The notes beneath the pieces are model-generated. The model was not told the origin of the DNA. It ran no database searches and saw only the letters and a list, made by a program, of their open reading frames with translations. From Amycolatopsis coloradensis (GTDB lineage Bacteria; Actinomycetota; Actinomycetes; Mycobacteriales; Pseudonocardiaceae), in the NCBI RefSeq assembly GCF_001953865.1, contig NZ_MQUQ01000027.1, forward strand, positions 18,436-82,435: 64,000 bases of DNA. Reading direction: 5' to 3'. A program made the translations under genes and the position numbers. The stretch's first letter is position 1. The number at the start of each line of letters is the position of its first letter. Positions 22,301 through 28,214 of the stretch are shown here, in pieces.

Positions 22301-25193
22301 CGCGCTGCTGTCCGACGACGGCTCGCTGACGTTCGCGGAGCTGAACGCCCGGGCGAACCGGCTGGCACGACTGCTCGCCGAGCGAGGTGCCCGCCCCGAG
22401 AAGATCGTCGCGGTCCGCCTGCCGCGTTCGGTGCCGCTCGTGGTCACCGAACTGGCCGTGGCGAAGACCGGGGCCGCGTTCCTGCCCGTGGATCCCGGTT
22501 ATCCGGCCGAGCGCGTGGAGTTCATGCTGCGGGACGCCGACCCGGTCCTGGTGGTGGACACGGAACTCGACGCTTCGGGTTTCGCGGACACCGATCTGGG
22601 CGTGCCGGTCGATCCGGCGCAACCCGCGTACGTGATCTACACGTCCGGATCGACCGGGCGGCCCAAGGGCGTCGTCGTCTCCCATACCGGACTGGCCTCG
22701 TTCTCCGCCGCCGAAATCGAGCACTGCGAGGTGCGCGCCGGGGATCGCGTCCTGGCGTTCAGCTCGCCCAGCTTCGACGCGTCGATCCTGGAACTGTGCC
22801 TGTCGCTGCCCGCCGGCGCCACGCTCGTCGTACCGCCCGAGGGACCGTTGCTCGGTGCCCCGCTCGCCGACGTCCTGCGGCGGCACCGGGTCACCCACGC
22901 GCTGATCCCGCCGGTCGCGCTGGCCACCGTGCCGGAGGCACAGCTGCCGGACTTCCGGACCGTGATCGTCGGCGGCGACACCTGCCCCGCCGCGGTGGTG
23001 GAACGGTGGGCGCCCGGCAGGCGGATGATCAACGCGTACGGGCCGACGGAAGCCACCGTCGTCACCTCGTGGAGTGAACCGCTGAGCCCCGGCGGCACCC
23101 CGCCGATCGGCACGCCGATCCCGAACACCGAGGTGCACGTCCTGGACACCGCGCTGCGGCCGGTGCCGATCGGGACGACCGGCGAACTGTTCGTCGCGGG
23201 CGCCGGGCTGGCCCGCGGTTACCTGAAACGGCCGGGCCTCACCGCCGACCGGTTCGTCGTGAATCCCTTCGGCGCGGCGGGAACCCGGATGTACCGGACC
23301 GGTGACCTGGTCCGGTGGACGGCCTCGGGCGCGCTGGAGTTCGTCGGACGCGTGGACGAGCAGGTCAAGGTCCGCGGCTTCCGGGTGGAACTCGGCGAGA
23401 TCGAAACCGCGCTGCGGAAGCATCCGTCGGTGCGCGACGCCGTCGTGATCGCCCGGGAGATCGGCGGGCACAAACGGCTCGTCGCCTACGTCGTCGGCGA
23501 AGCGGCGGACCTGCGCGCCTACCTTGGCGAGACCCTGCCGGACTACCTCGTGCCGTCGATCTTCGTACCGCTGGCCTCGGTGCCGACGACCCCCAACGGC
23601 AAGGTGAACCGCGCGGCGCTCCCGGCACCGGATCCGTCCTTGACCCAGGGCGCGGGCTACGTGGAACCGCGCACCGAAACGGAATCGTCACTGGCGAAGC
23701 TCTGGGCCGAGGTCCTCGGCGTGGACCGCGTCGGGGCCACGGACAACTTCTTCGACCTCGGCGGCGACTCGATCCTGAGCATCCAGGTCGTCCACCGTGC
23801 CCGTCAGGCCGGGCTCGCGATGCGATCGAAGGATCTGTTCACCCACCAGACGGTCGCCGAACTCGCGACGGTGGTGAAGGAGGCCGACACGGCGATCGAG
23901 GACCGCGAGGTCGTCGTCGGTGACGTGCCGCTGACGCCGATCCAGCACTGGTTCCTCGCCTCGGAGCCCGCCAATCCGGCGCATTTCAACCAATCCGTGC
24001 TCGTCGAACTCGGCGGACCGGTCGACGAGGAGTCGCTGCGGCAGGCACTCGACGCCGTCGTCGCCCAGCACGACGCGCTGCGCCTGCGATTCGAGCGGAC
24101 CGCGGACGGCTGGACGCAGTACAACGAGCCGGTCGAGCCGAGGTCCGTGCTGAGGGCAGTGCCCGCGGCGGACCTGGACGCCGAAGCCGAAAACGCGCAG
24201 GCGGACTTCGACCTCGCCCGGCCACCGCATCTGCGCGCCCTGCTGACGGATCCGGCGGAAGGGGAGAATCCGCGGTTGTTCCTCGCCGCGCACCACCTGG
24301 TCGTCGACGCGGTGTCATGGAGCATCCTGCTCGAAGACCTCGAAAACGCGTATCGGCAGATCGAGGCGGGGGAGAAGGCGGACCTCGGGACCAAGACGAC
24401 GTCCTTCCGCGACTGGGCACACCGGCTGCGTGAATTCGTCGAAGCCGGTGAGCTGGACGGCGAACACGAGCACTGGGCACGTGAACTGCCCGGTCGCACG
24501 ATCCCGCGCGACCGGACCGACACGCCGCCCGCCCCGCCCGAAGTGGTCAGCGTCGAAATCGACGAACGGGACACCGACGCCCTGCTGCACCTGGCACCCG
24601 GCGCCTATCGCACCCGGATCAACGACGTCCTGCTGACCGCGCTCGCCAAAGCACTCACCCGGTGGACCGGGCAGCGATCCGTCGCCGTCGAACTGGAAGG
24701 CCATGGGCGCGAAGAGATCCTCGACGACGTCGACCTTTCCCGGACCGTCGGCTGGTTCACCACCCTGTTCCCGGTCGGGCTCACGGTCGATCCGGCCGTC
24801 GGCTGGCGTGACCTCGTCAAGGGGGTCCGGAAACAGCTGCGAGCCTTACCCGGCAACGGTTTCGGTTACGGTGCCCTGCGCCACTTCCGGTTCCCTGACC
24901 TCCGCGATGCGGCACCGGAGGTCGCGTTCAACTACCTCGGCCAAGGCGATCACGCCGGTGAGGGCAGCGGGCTCTACCGGCGTGCCCTCGCGCCGATCGG
25001 CCGGGAGCAGGATCCCGCGAACCGCCCGCCGCACGTGCTCGAAGTGGTCGGTGGCGTGCGGGACGGCAGGCTGGAATTCTCCTGGTACTACCAGCCGCAC
25101 CTGAACACGGAAGCCACGGTCGCGGCGGTGGCCGCGGACTTCGCCGGCGCCTTGCGGGCCATCGCGGCCGACTGCCGGGGAGACGACGCGTGA
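10362..25193 (+). CDS. Non-ribosomal peptide synthetase, four modules, ends in epimerization domain
   Basis: The protein has 4,943 residues; the ATG follows GAGG. Order: short N-terminal segment, C1 (HHIATDG near 169), A1 (near 490-960), carrier (Ser989), C2 (HHIVTDG near 1168), A2 (YTSGSTG near 1621), carrier (Ser2005), E (HHLVMDG near 2182), C3 (HHVLLDG near 2646), A3 (YTSGSTG near 3090), carrier (Ser3465), C4 (HHIITDG near 3641), A4 (YTSGSTG near 4093), carrier (Ser4470), E (HHLVVDA near 4644). Hand-read codes: A1 DTEDMGYVDK, A2 DFWNIGMVHK, A3 DTEDLGYVDK, A4 DALLIGAVVK. A2 equals the known threonine code, so with its E domain it predicts D-allo-threonine. A1 and A3 share acidic E239 and D278, which suits a basic side chain (inference). 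A4 looks hydrophobic. C1, C2 and C4 look LCL-like and C3 DCL-like, consistent with the E positions. No thioesterase or reductase domain is present. Confidence 0.96.
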   Translation: MTSSRQDRIAALPAHLREVLRARMAGTATPAPEIPAAADRSRPIPLSPAQRRLWFLSRLRPDDSEYNSAFALRLTGSLDRAALATALRLLVARHEPLRTTFDEVDGEGVQLVQAPYDVALPVVDVSPEDLEDVLRAEYTRPFDLRRGPLLRAALVRLTETEHVLLVCVHHIATDGASMGVLTEELGLLYRDGEGADLPAQPVQYADYAVWQGNRPLRGAGLDFWKEQLADVSPLELPTDRPRPAVRSTAGAVREFAVPAEVSERLAELARSSETTVFTVLLSACQALFARYTGQEDIALGTVVRGRERPELERVVGFFVNTVVLRTAVDRSASFTEHLTSTKQTVLDAFGHDDVPFDAVVDAVRAGRDPGRNPLFDVMVLLHSATGGGPEFPGLAVEPADVARDSANFDLSVEFEESGGKLAGLFEYSTELFDAATVDSLIGHLLRLLAGIAADPGRRIADLPLTGDAEDRRLLDWGRSGLEVPAATIVDLLDHQTRTRPDATALVCGDVRLTFAELAVRSDALAGELAARGAGPDRVVAVLLPRSADAIVALFAVLKAGAVHLSIDPGLPPERIRVLLDDTRPVVVLEEISDGTTGHPRPAAPRLSDAAYVIHTSGSTGTPKGVVVEHAALVNLLANHRAVFGSDPLRVALTATLSFDTSWEGPVLLADGHELHVITEDTRLDPAELTRYVREERVDFLDVTPSYLRQLLPAGLLDGDHRPRFLMVGGEALDEDLWRELTASDTAVHNYYGPTESTVDATSALVAGERPLIGRPLGNVTAYVLDEWSRLVPAGVPGELCLSGAQLARGYLGRPGLTADRFTADPFGPPGTRLYRTGDRVRWMADGQLEHLGRVDEQVKVRGFRIEPGEVEAALRAQPDVTDAAVEARDGRLVAYVVGDADPARLRTALTGVLPGHLVPAAFVALDRLPLTRHGKLDRRALPDPEQTSSTPYVAPRDERERLVTDIWSEVLGVEQVGADDDFFDLGGDSLRGIRVVARLRDALGADVPARLVFTAPTPAKLAARLPSATASRAVIPLLPRDGGRFEAPLSFAQQRLWFLDEFEPGSTEYVSPTALRLRGELDAGALNRALTALVARHESLRTTFATVDGRGVQVIHPPYAVEVPVSDGDLDTAFAAATGPVDLHDGPLLRAALTRLAPGDHVLTLVLHHIVTDGWSSGVLLGELAACYTAFVRGEDPLLPPLSAQYADYAVWQRERLQGTEFDAQLSYWRHRLDGIPALELPTDRPRPAVRTKNGALHEFSVPAGTTARLKELSRRQGGTLFMTLLAASKLVFARWSGQDDIAVGTVVSGRERTDLEGLIGFFVNTLVLRSTVDLNRGFDSFLGEVRDTVLDAFAHQDVPFDRVVDDLQPERDTSRTPLCQVLVVVHNTPDSRPSMSGVDVEELAPPVVTAGFDLTIHFQETAGHLDALVNYNTDLFDVATIERLTGWLRLLLDGIATAPEQPLGKLPWISPADHDRVLLEWNGKAAARPAPALHELFAAQAARTPGAVAVTSGTTELTYDELDRHANRLAHRLIAEGAGPERLVALRLPRSADLVVAVLAVLKTGAAYLPIDPAYPRARIEATLADARPVGVVDSVEAAEWPETAPEVQVAAENAAYVIYTSGSTGVPKGVLVPHANVTRLFSSTEHWFGFGDQDVWTLFHSYAFDFSVWELWGALLHGGRLVVVPQDAVREPEDFLALLAEQRVTVLNQTPSAFYRLSALSSPPLSLRYVIFGGEALDPARLAEWYRRHPDGPRLVNMYGITETTVHVTYRSLEAGGSGAVGVPIPDLRTYVLDAGLTPVPPGVTGELYVAGAGLARGYLNRPGLTASRFLADPFGAPGTRMYRTGDLLRWTADGELDYRGRADHQVKIRGFRIEPGEIEAALIAHPDVDAAAVVVHGTGDARRLVAYLTGAVPGTTALREFLGRTLPAHMVPAVFVALERLPLNANGKLDHRSLPEPGVRTENRHVAPRDEVEAVLAQVWSGVLGVDRVGVEDNFFGLGGDSILSIQVVAAARQAGLALTSKDLFRNQTIAELATVAQPDAPVAPVEDKGGPAPLGPIQSWLFEQLDEPWRLTMSVHVVLSTVDVPKLITALSRVAERHDALRLRFSRKDDGWEQEAVPVESADLLRQVDLSEVDDVTEAMHAEAVRAQTSLDIVTGPLWRAVLFTFRDRAPRLFLTAHHLVMDGVSWRILLADLERAYLGEALEPVRTSFTYWARALDEHVKMGHLDKETSYWETSSRGARTDIPVDRSGRNAAKSERGVSVSLGRAETAALLRDVPDAYRTEVNDVLVSALGRVLSEWTGRPRIVLAMEGHGREEIAGPLDLSRTIGWFTAQYPLTLTLPEGDWGDVLKSVKEQLRAVPNKGAGFEALRYLSHPDAPGSALRAAGVPRISFNYHGRWDMGSTAEGWFQGRGESIGQDTDPESVRPYLLDVIGVVEGGELHLTWQYSDEVHEEDTVRALAEAMLDALRGIVAHCAGAGGRTPSDFPLARLGQADVDRLAGDGRDVEDIYPLTPLQTGMLFHSLVDTGSNAYFDQFRLRLTGVSHPEALAEAWQRVVDRTPILRSSTAWEGMDTPVQRVHREVRVPVGQHDWRGLTPGEQQRELTKLLADDVAAGMDLTAPPLMRLAIARVADSEVQLVWTSHHVLLDGWSTAQVFGEVCEQYAAIVEGRAARLVPRRPFRDYLAWLDVQDHTEALDQWRAVLDGFTTPTPLPYDRQPREVHRAESAEAVLVELSPEESSRLHEMAKGAALTVNSIVQGAWALLLSRYSGETDVLFGATVSGRPERMPGVEAMIGMFINTVPARVEIRGRESAVDWLRELQAAQADARRYDFLALSELQALTAVPAGTALFDTVVVFENYPIEDSGQADVHVLDVDSLDTTNLPLNLTAYLHDKLGLELSYDPRLFDTATVRRLGDQLAGFVRAITADPECRLDALSPLTSGELRGLVASGSGPVIDVPPGTVLDVFEATVARVPHETALVFRDTALDFAELDARATRLARELTARGAGPEEVVAVALPRSAEAVIAILAIFKAGAVYLPIDPDLPEERKRFLLDDARPAVVLGESEHVHGTADGTRASVDTAAYVIYTSGSTGTPKGVVIEHRGLMNLLAAHRRVFLTEERQRVALTASLSFDTSWEGLLALIDGHELHVMDDETRLDPRAAVDYVRDHRIDLLDLTPTYLQQLMDAGLLTGGHRPGTMLVGGEATGERLWRELVESGVTSYNYYGPTEVTVDSVHTPVTGERPLIGRPLANLRAYVLDASGSPVPAGMPGELFLAGVQLARGYLGRPGLTADRFVADPFGRPGTRMYRTGDRVRWTADGQIDYLGRVDDQVKIRGFRVEPGEVEAVLRRHPAVTDTTVAARDGRLVAYVVGGTQGLRDWLRDRLPDHLVPTAFVALDALPLTRNGKVDRRALPAPGRDTTVEYVAPRTRTEHRLAGIWAEVLKVDQVGVTDSFFELGGDSILSMRITSRVRAELGVDISPRALFTTPTLGRFAAALPDHRAETPQIPAVARDGALPLSFAQQRLWFLDEFEPGGAEYLSPTALRLHGELDLGALNQALDALVARHESLRTTFDAVDGRGVQYVHEPYHVDLPVEHFDEDTLAREASRPFDLRTGPLLRARLFRRSSDEHVLLLALHHIITDGWSSGVLAAELDDCYTAFARGEEPRLPALPVQYADFATWQREQLDGPELTGQLDHWRERLTGLEPLELPTDRPRPAVRTVEGDWLGFDVPADVTSKLRELAKGQDGTLFMALVAACQVLLAGWTGQEDVAVGTVTAGRDRAELQRLIGFFVNTLTLRSTVDKQRSFRELLAQVREVVLDAFADQDVPFERVVDAVQPVRDPSRTPLFQAMVVLQNTGDRPGTGALVAGEEPLPAGSASFDLLVQFEQDGDGLNGAINYSTGLFDAETIERLIARLRTLLSTLAAEPDRAMATLPMLPSGELEQLRDWNDTTRHVPAASLAELVEAQACRTPTASALLSDDGSLTFAELNARANRLARLLAERGARPEKIVAVRLPRSVPLVVTELAVAKTGAAFLPVDPGYPAERVEFMLRDADPVLVVDTELDASGFADTDLGVPVDPAQPAYVIYTSGSTGRPKGVVVSHTGLASFSAAEIEHCEVRAGDRVLAFSSPSFDASILELCLSLPAGATLVVPPEGPLLGAPLADVLRRHRVTHALIPPVALATVPEAQLPDFRTVIVGGDTCPAAVVERWAPGRRMINAYGPTEATVVTSWSEPLSPGGTPPIGTPIPNTEVHVLDTALRPVPIGTTGELFVAGAGLARGYLKRPGLTADRFVVNPFGAAGTRMYRTGDLVRWTASGALEFVGRVDEQVKVRGFRVELGEIETALRKHPSVRDAVVIAREIGGHKRLVAYVVGEAADLRAYLGETLPDYLVPSIFVPLASVPTTPNGKVNRAALPAPDPSLTQGAGYVEPRTETESSLAKLWAEVLGVDRVGATDNFFDLGGDSILSIQVVHRARQAGLAMRSKDLFTHQTVAELATVVKEADTAIEDREVVVGDVPLTPIQHWFLASEPANPAHFNQSVLVELGGPVDEESLRQALDAVVAQHDALRLRFERTADGWTQYNEPVEPRSVLRAVPAADLDAEAENAQADFDLARPPHLRALLTDPAEGENPRLFLAAHHLVVDAVSWSILLEDLENAYRQIEAGEKADLGTKTTSFRDWAHRLREFVEAGELDGEHEHWARELPGRTIPRDRTDTPPAPPEVVSVEIDERDTDALLHLAPGAYRTRINDVLLTALAKALTRWTGQRSVAVELEGHGREEILDDVDLSRTVGWFTTLFPVGLTVDPAVGWRDLVKGVRKQLRALPGNGFGYGALRHFRFPDLRDAAPEVAFNYLGQGDHAGEGSGLYRRALAPIGREQDPANRPPHVLEVVGGVRDGRLEFSWYYQPHLNTEATVAAVAADFAGALRAIAADCRGDDA

Positions 25194-26431
25194 GCAGGCT
25201 GGGAAAGAACCGTGACTACCGGCTCCTGTGGACCGGGCAGGTCGTCTCCGAGGCCGGGTTCAGTACCGCCATGATCGCCTTTCCCCTGGTGGTACTGGCG
25301 ATCACCGGATCCGCCGCGCAGTCGGGCCTCGTGGTCGGTGCCGTCGCGATCGCCCAGCTGGTCACCGGTCTGCCTGCCGGAGCGCTCGTGGACCGGTGGC
25401 CGCGTAAGCGGATCATGCTCGGCTGTGAGGCCGTGCAGGCGATCGCGGCCGCCGGGCTCGTCCTCGCGCTGTGGTGGGGGAAGGCCGGAGTCGGGCTCCT
25501 GGTCGCCGTCGCCGTGGTGATGGGGGTGTGCCGGGCGCTGTTCGAACCGGCGGAGGAGGCGAGCCTGCCTCGGCTGGTGCCGAGCGAACAGGTGCCGGCG
25601 GCCGTCGCGCTGAACGCCGCGAGGACCAGCGCCGGGCAGTTGTCCGGGACCGCGCTCGGTGGCTTCCTGTTCGCGCTCGGCCGGTTCGTCCCGTTCGTGT
25701 TCGACGTGTTCACCCACCTCTTCGCGTTCGTGGCGCTGCTGTTCGTCCGGCTCCCGGACCGGACCACCGCGGCCGCCCGGCCTCCGGCGCATCTGGGCCG
25801 GGAGATCGTCGAAGGACTGCGGTGGGTGTGGGGGCAGCCCCGGTTGCGCGTCACGACGTTCTGCGTGGTCAGCCTGAACCTGTTCTTCTCGGCCTACTAC
25901 CTGGTGATCATCGTGCTGGCCAACGACCGCGGCATGCCGTCCGGCGAGATCGGTGTGATGGCGGCGATGCTCGGCGCGGGCGGGATTCTCGGTGCCTTGG
26001 CCGCACCGTACCTGCATCGCAGGATCAGCCCTTATCTGCTGATAACCGGGGTGTTCTGGGCGCTGACCGTGCTGACGCCGCTCGCGATCTTCGTGCACAA
26101 CGGCTACCTGATGGGGCTGCTGTTCGCCGCGATCGCGTTCCTCCCGCCTGCGGCGAACACGGCCATCGGCACCTACCAGTTGCTGAACACCCCCGACGAA
26201 CTACGCGGCAGGCTGGGGGGAGTGCTGGGCGTGACCGGCGGGCTGGCAGCCGCGCTCGGCCCGGCGTTCGGCGGCTGGCTCGTCGACGCGTTCCCCGGCC
26301 CGCCCGCGGTGCTCGTCTGTGCGGGCGCCATCGCGGTCGTCACCGTGGTGACCGCCGTCAATCCCACCCTGCGCGGCTTTCCCGCCGCGTCCGAACCGGT
26401 CGAAGTGACCGCCGCGACCAAACCCGAATAA
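25190..26431 (+). CDS. MFS exporter of the NRPS operon (DHA3/EntS-like)
   Basis: A 413-residue major facilitator protein with about twelve hydrophobic segments. The N-terminal part has the motif A-like loop DRWPRKR after the second helix, typical of MFS_3/DHA3 members such as the enterobactin exporter EntS and macrolide efflux proteins. Its GTG start overlaps the TGA of the second NRPS by 4 bp (GTGA), so translation is probably coupled. It is followed 17 bp later by an MbtH gene. The position argues that it exports the peptide made by the synthetases or provides self-resistance; this is inference from context. The stop is TAA, which is less usual in this GC-rich setting. Confidence 0.92.
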   Translation: MSRLGKNRDYRLLWTGQVVSEAGFSTAMIAFPLVVLAITGSAAQSGLVVGAVAIAQLVTGLPAGALVDRWPRKRIMLGCEAVQAIAAAGLVLALWWGKAGVGLLVAVAVVMGVCRALFEPAEEASLPRLVPSEQVPAAVALNAARTSAGQLSGTALGGFLFALGRFVPFVFDVFTHLFAFVALLFVRLPDRTTAAARPPAHLGREIVEGLRWVWGQPRLRVTTFCVVSLNLFFSAYYLVIIVLANDRGMPSGEIGVMAAMLGAGGILGALAAPYLHRRISPYLLITGVFWALTVLTPLAIFVHNGYLMGLLFAAIAFLPPAANTAIGTYQLLNTPDELRGRLGGVLGVTGGLAAALGPAFGGWLVDAFPGPPAVLVCAGAIAVVTVVTAVNPTLRGFPAASEPVEVTAATKPE

Positions 26432-26448
26432 CCGAGAAAGGAAACCCG

Positions 26449-26646
26449 ATGGACGACAACGCCACTTTTCAGGTCCTGGTCAACGACGAGGACCAGCACT
26501 CGCTCTGGCCGGCGGACAAGGAGATCCCGGACGGCTGGCGCCCGGAAGGCAAGACAGGTACCCGACAGGAATGCATGGACCACGTGGACGAGGTCTGGAC
26601 CGACATGCGTCCCCGCAGCCTGCGTGAGCGTATGGCGGCCGAGTAG
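26449..26646 (+). CDS. MbtH family NRPS accessory protein
   Basis: A 65-residue protein matching the MbtH family along its whole length: it has NDEDQHSLWP near the start, PDGW in the middle, and the invariant WTDMRP and SL near the C-terminus. MbtH proteins bind NRPS adenylation domains and are often needed for their folding or activity. It starts at an ATG 7 bp after a clear AGAAAGGA ribosome site and lies directly behind the exporter, so it is the last gene of the NRPS operon in this window. The adenylation domains encoded just upstream are the likely partners. Confidence 0.96.
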   Translation: MDDNATFQVLVNDEDQHSLWPADKEIPDGWRPEGKTGTRQECMDHVDEVWTDMRPRSLRERMAAE

Positions 26647-26652
26647 CGGCTA

Positions 26653-26668
26653 CCGGGCTTTTGCCCGG
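26653..26668. terminator. Short hairpin just after the MbtH gene
   Basis: CCGGGC, a TTTT loop and GCCCGG form a perfect 6-bp stem starting 7 bp after the mbtH stop. There is no T tract. It may be a weak transcription end or a 3' mRNA stabiliser. Confidence 0.3.
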
Positions 26669-26774
26669 GCGATGAGAAGGTTCGACGCTCGACACGGGCA
26701 CGCCTCAGTCCGCGAGTTCCCTAGCTGCTGATCGTGCCCGGGGGGCAGCGGCGCCGGCTGTTGGTGCGCCACAT

Positions 26775-26815
26775 CGTGATCGTGTACTGCTCGGTCAGGG
26801 CGGTACACGATCACG
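26775..26815. repeat. Perfect 13-bp inverted repeat downstream of the NRPS operon
   Basis: CGTGATCGTGTAC (26775-26787) and its exact reverse complement (26803-26815) flank a 15-base spacer. It lies about 130 bp after the MbtH stop in a gene-poor stretch (26647-27018). It could form a terminator stem without a T tract, or serve as a binding site for a dimeric regulator. Nothing else is supported in that stretch. Confidence 0.7.
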
Positions 26816-27018
26816 CAGGCCCCACCTCCACCATGCATCCGGCCATCGACCGGCTGATCGCTTGAGGACCGGCGCCGTCTCGCGCGTGAATCGTTCGTGG
26901 ACGGGCCGCACGGATCCAGCCTGGATTCCCGAACGATGTTCCCCAGCTCGGCTGACAGGGGTTTCATCGCCTGGGTTCGGGTACCCGCACGGTGAGACCG
27001 ACTGAAGGAGCACCGGCG

Positions 27019-27252
27019 ATGACAGCCAAGCCGCCCGACCCGGAACCCGAGAAAACCCACCGCGAACCAGGAGGTGGAGTCTCGCCAGGTGAGACGCCAC
27101 CCGACTCGGCTCAGACGTCCGGGCTCTCGCACCCGCAACCGATGCCCTCCAAGGCGATGCCGGTCGCCTGGCTGATCCTCATCGGTGTTCTCGTCGTCCT
27201 GGCGAGCGGGTTCGTCGTCGCGCTGGCGCTGGGGTGGCTCAAGCTGGGCTGA
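27019..27252 (+). CDS. DUF6480-like small membrane-anchored protein
   Basis: A 77-residue protein. The first half is polar and Pro/Glu-rich, with a PPDPEPEKT start and a GGGVSPGETPP segment. The second half is one hydrophobic helix (about WLILIGVLVVLASGFVVALA). This layout matches the small actinobacterial DUF6480 family as I remember it; function is unknown. I chose the ATG at 27019 because GAAGGAG lies about 10 bp upstream; an in-frame upstream start at 26992 lacks such a site. The 3' end overlaps the convergent hydrolase gene by 14 bp. Confidence 0.65.
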   Translation: MTAKPPDPEPEKTHREPGGGVSPGETPPDSAQTSGLSHPQPMPSKAMPVAWLILIGVLVVLASGFVVALALGWLKLG

Positions 27253-27967
27253 CCAGGGGCAGGCATTCGCCGAGCAGGCCGACGACGTCGCGCCACGCCC
27301 GTTCCGCGTGCCGCGCGTGGTAGGCGACACCCGGGAGCACGGTGTGGTCGACCGTGGGGTGGTGGAAGGCGTGCTGGGCGCCGCCGTAGACCACGAGCCG
27401 CCAGTCGACGCCCGCGTCCTGCATTTCGGCGGTGAACGCCTCCCGCTGCGCGGGCGGCATGATCGGGTCTTCGGATCCGACTCCGGCCCAGACCGGGCAG
27501 CGGATACGCGCCGCTTCGCCCGGACGGCCCGTGGTCAGCGCGTTGATCGTCCCGATCACGCGCAGGTCGACGCCGTCCCGGCCGAGTTCCAGCGCGATCG
27601 CGCCGCCGGTGCCGTAGCCGATGGCGCCGATCCGGCCGGGGTCGGTCCGTGGCTCCGACCGCAGCACGTCGAGGGCCGCGTGGCCGATCTCCCGCATCCG
27701 GTCCGGGTCGGCGAGCAGGGGCATCGCGTACGCCAGCATTTCGTCGGGGTCCGAGAACCAGCGTCCGCCGTTGATGTCGAAGGCCAGCGCCACGTACCCC
27801 GACTCGGCGAGCGCGTCGGCCCGGCGTCGCTGGAAATCGTTCAGTCCCGGCCCTTCCGGTCCGATCAGGACCGCGGGACGGCGGTCGGTTCCTTCCGGGA
27901 GCGCGAGGTGCCCGACCATCGTCAGTCCGTCGGCGGGGTACTCGACCGTGCGTGTGGTGACCGGCAT
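27239..27967 (-). CDS. Dienelactone hydrolase family protein lacking the nucleophile
   Basis: A 242-residue alpha/beta-hydrolase of the dienelactone hydrolase family. Family members hydrolyse lactones or small esters with a Cys/Ser-Asp-His triad. The acid (GSEDPIMPP) and histidine (GGAQHAF) regions are visible. The nucleophile elbow, normally GYCFGG or similar, reads GYGTGG: residue 119 is Gly (codon GGC read on the minus strand, at 27611-27613), one base away from a Cys codon (TGC). The fold is probably kept but classical catalysis is not expected. The start lies 10 bp downstream of the stop of a truncated transporter on the same strand, so the gene may once have been second in an operon. 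The real substrate, if any, is unknown. Confidence 0.85.
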   Translation of the reverse strand: MPVTTRTVEYPADGLTMVGHLALPEGTDRRPAVLIGPEGPGLNDFQRRRADALAESGYVALAFDINGGRWFSDPDEMLAYAMPLLADPDRMREIGHAALDVLRSEPRTDPGRIGAIGYGTGGAIALELGRDGVDLRVIGTINALTTGRPGEAARIRCPVWAGVGSEDPIMPPAQREAFTAEMQDAGVDWRLVVYGGAQHAFHHPTVDHTVLPGVAYHARHAERAWRDVVGLLGECLPLVSPA

Positions 27968-27977
27968 GAACCGGACT

Positions 27978-28205
27978 CTAATGATCGTCGGGCCCGGCCG
28001 GGCGGGTGTTCACGGACAGCGGAACCGCATCGCGCGGTCCGTCCACTGTGGATTCCGCGACCCGGGAAGGGATCAGCCGGAACAGTGCCATCGCGCTGAT
28101 CATGCTGACGCCGCAGATCGCGGCCAGGTACCAGGTGATGCCGGTGGTCGAGCCGGTGGTGTTGAGCACCGCGGTGGCGATCATCGGAGCGAGACTTCGG
28201 GTCGC
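27978..28205 (-). pseudogene. C-terminal fragment of an MFS (MHS-type) transporter
   Basis: Reading on the minus strand, the segment ending at 27978 encodes RSLAPMIATAVL, a Gly/Thr-rich loop, ITWYLAAICGVSMISAMALF and a polar tail. This resembles the last two helices of metabolite:H+ symporters such as ShiA or ProP. The frame upstream turns into sequence that belongs to an esterase fragment on the other strand, so the N-terminal ten helices are missing. The natural 3' end appears intact. Confidence 0.6.
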
Positions 28206-28214
28206 CACCGGCTG

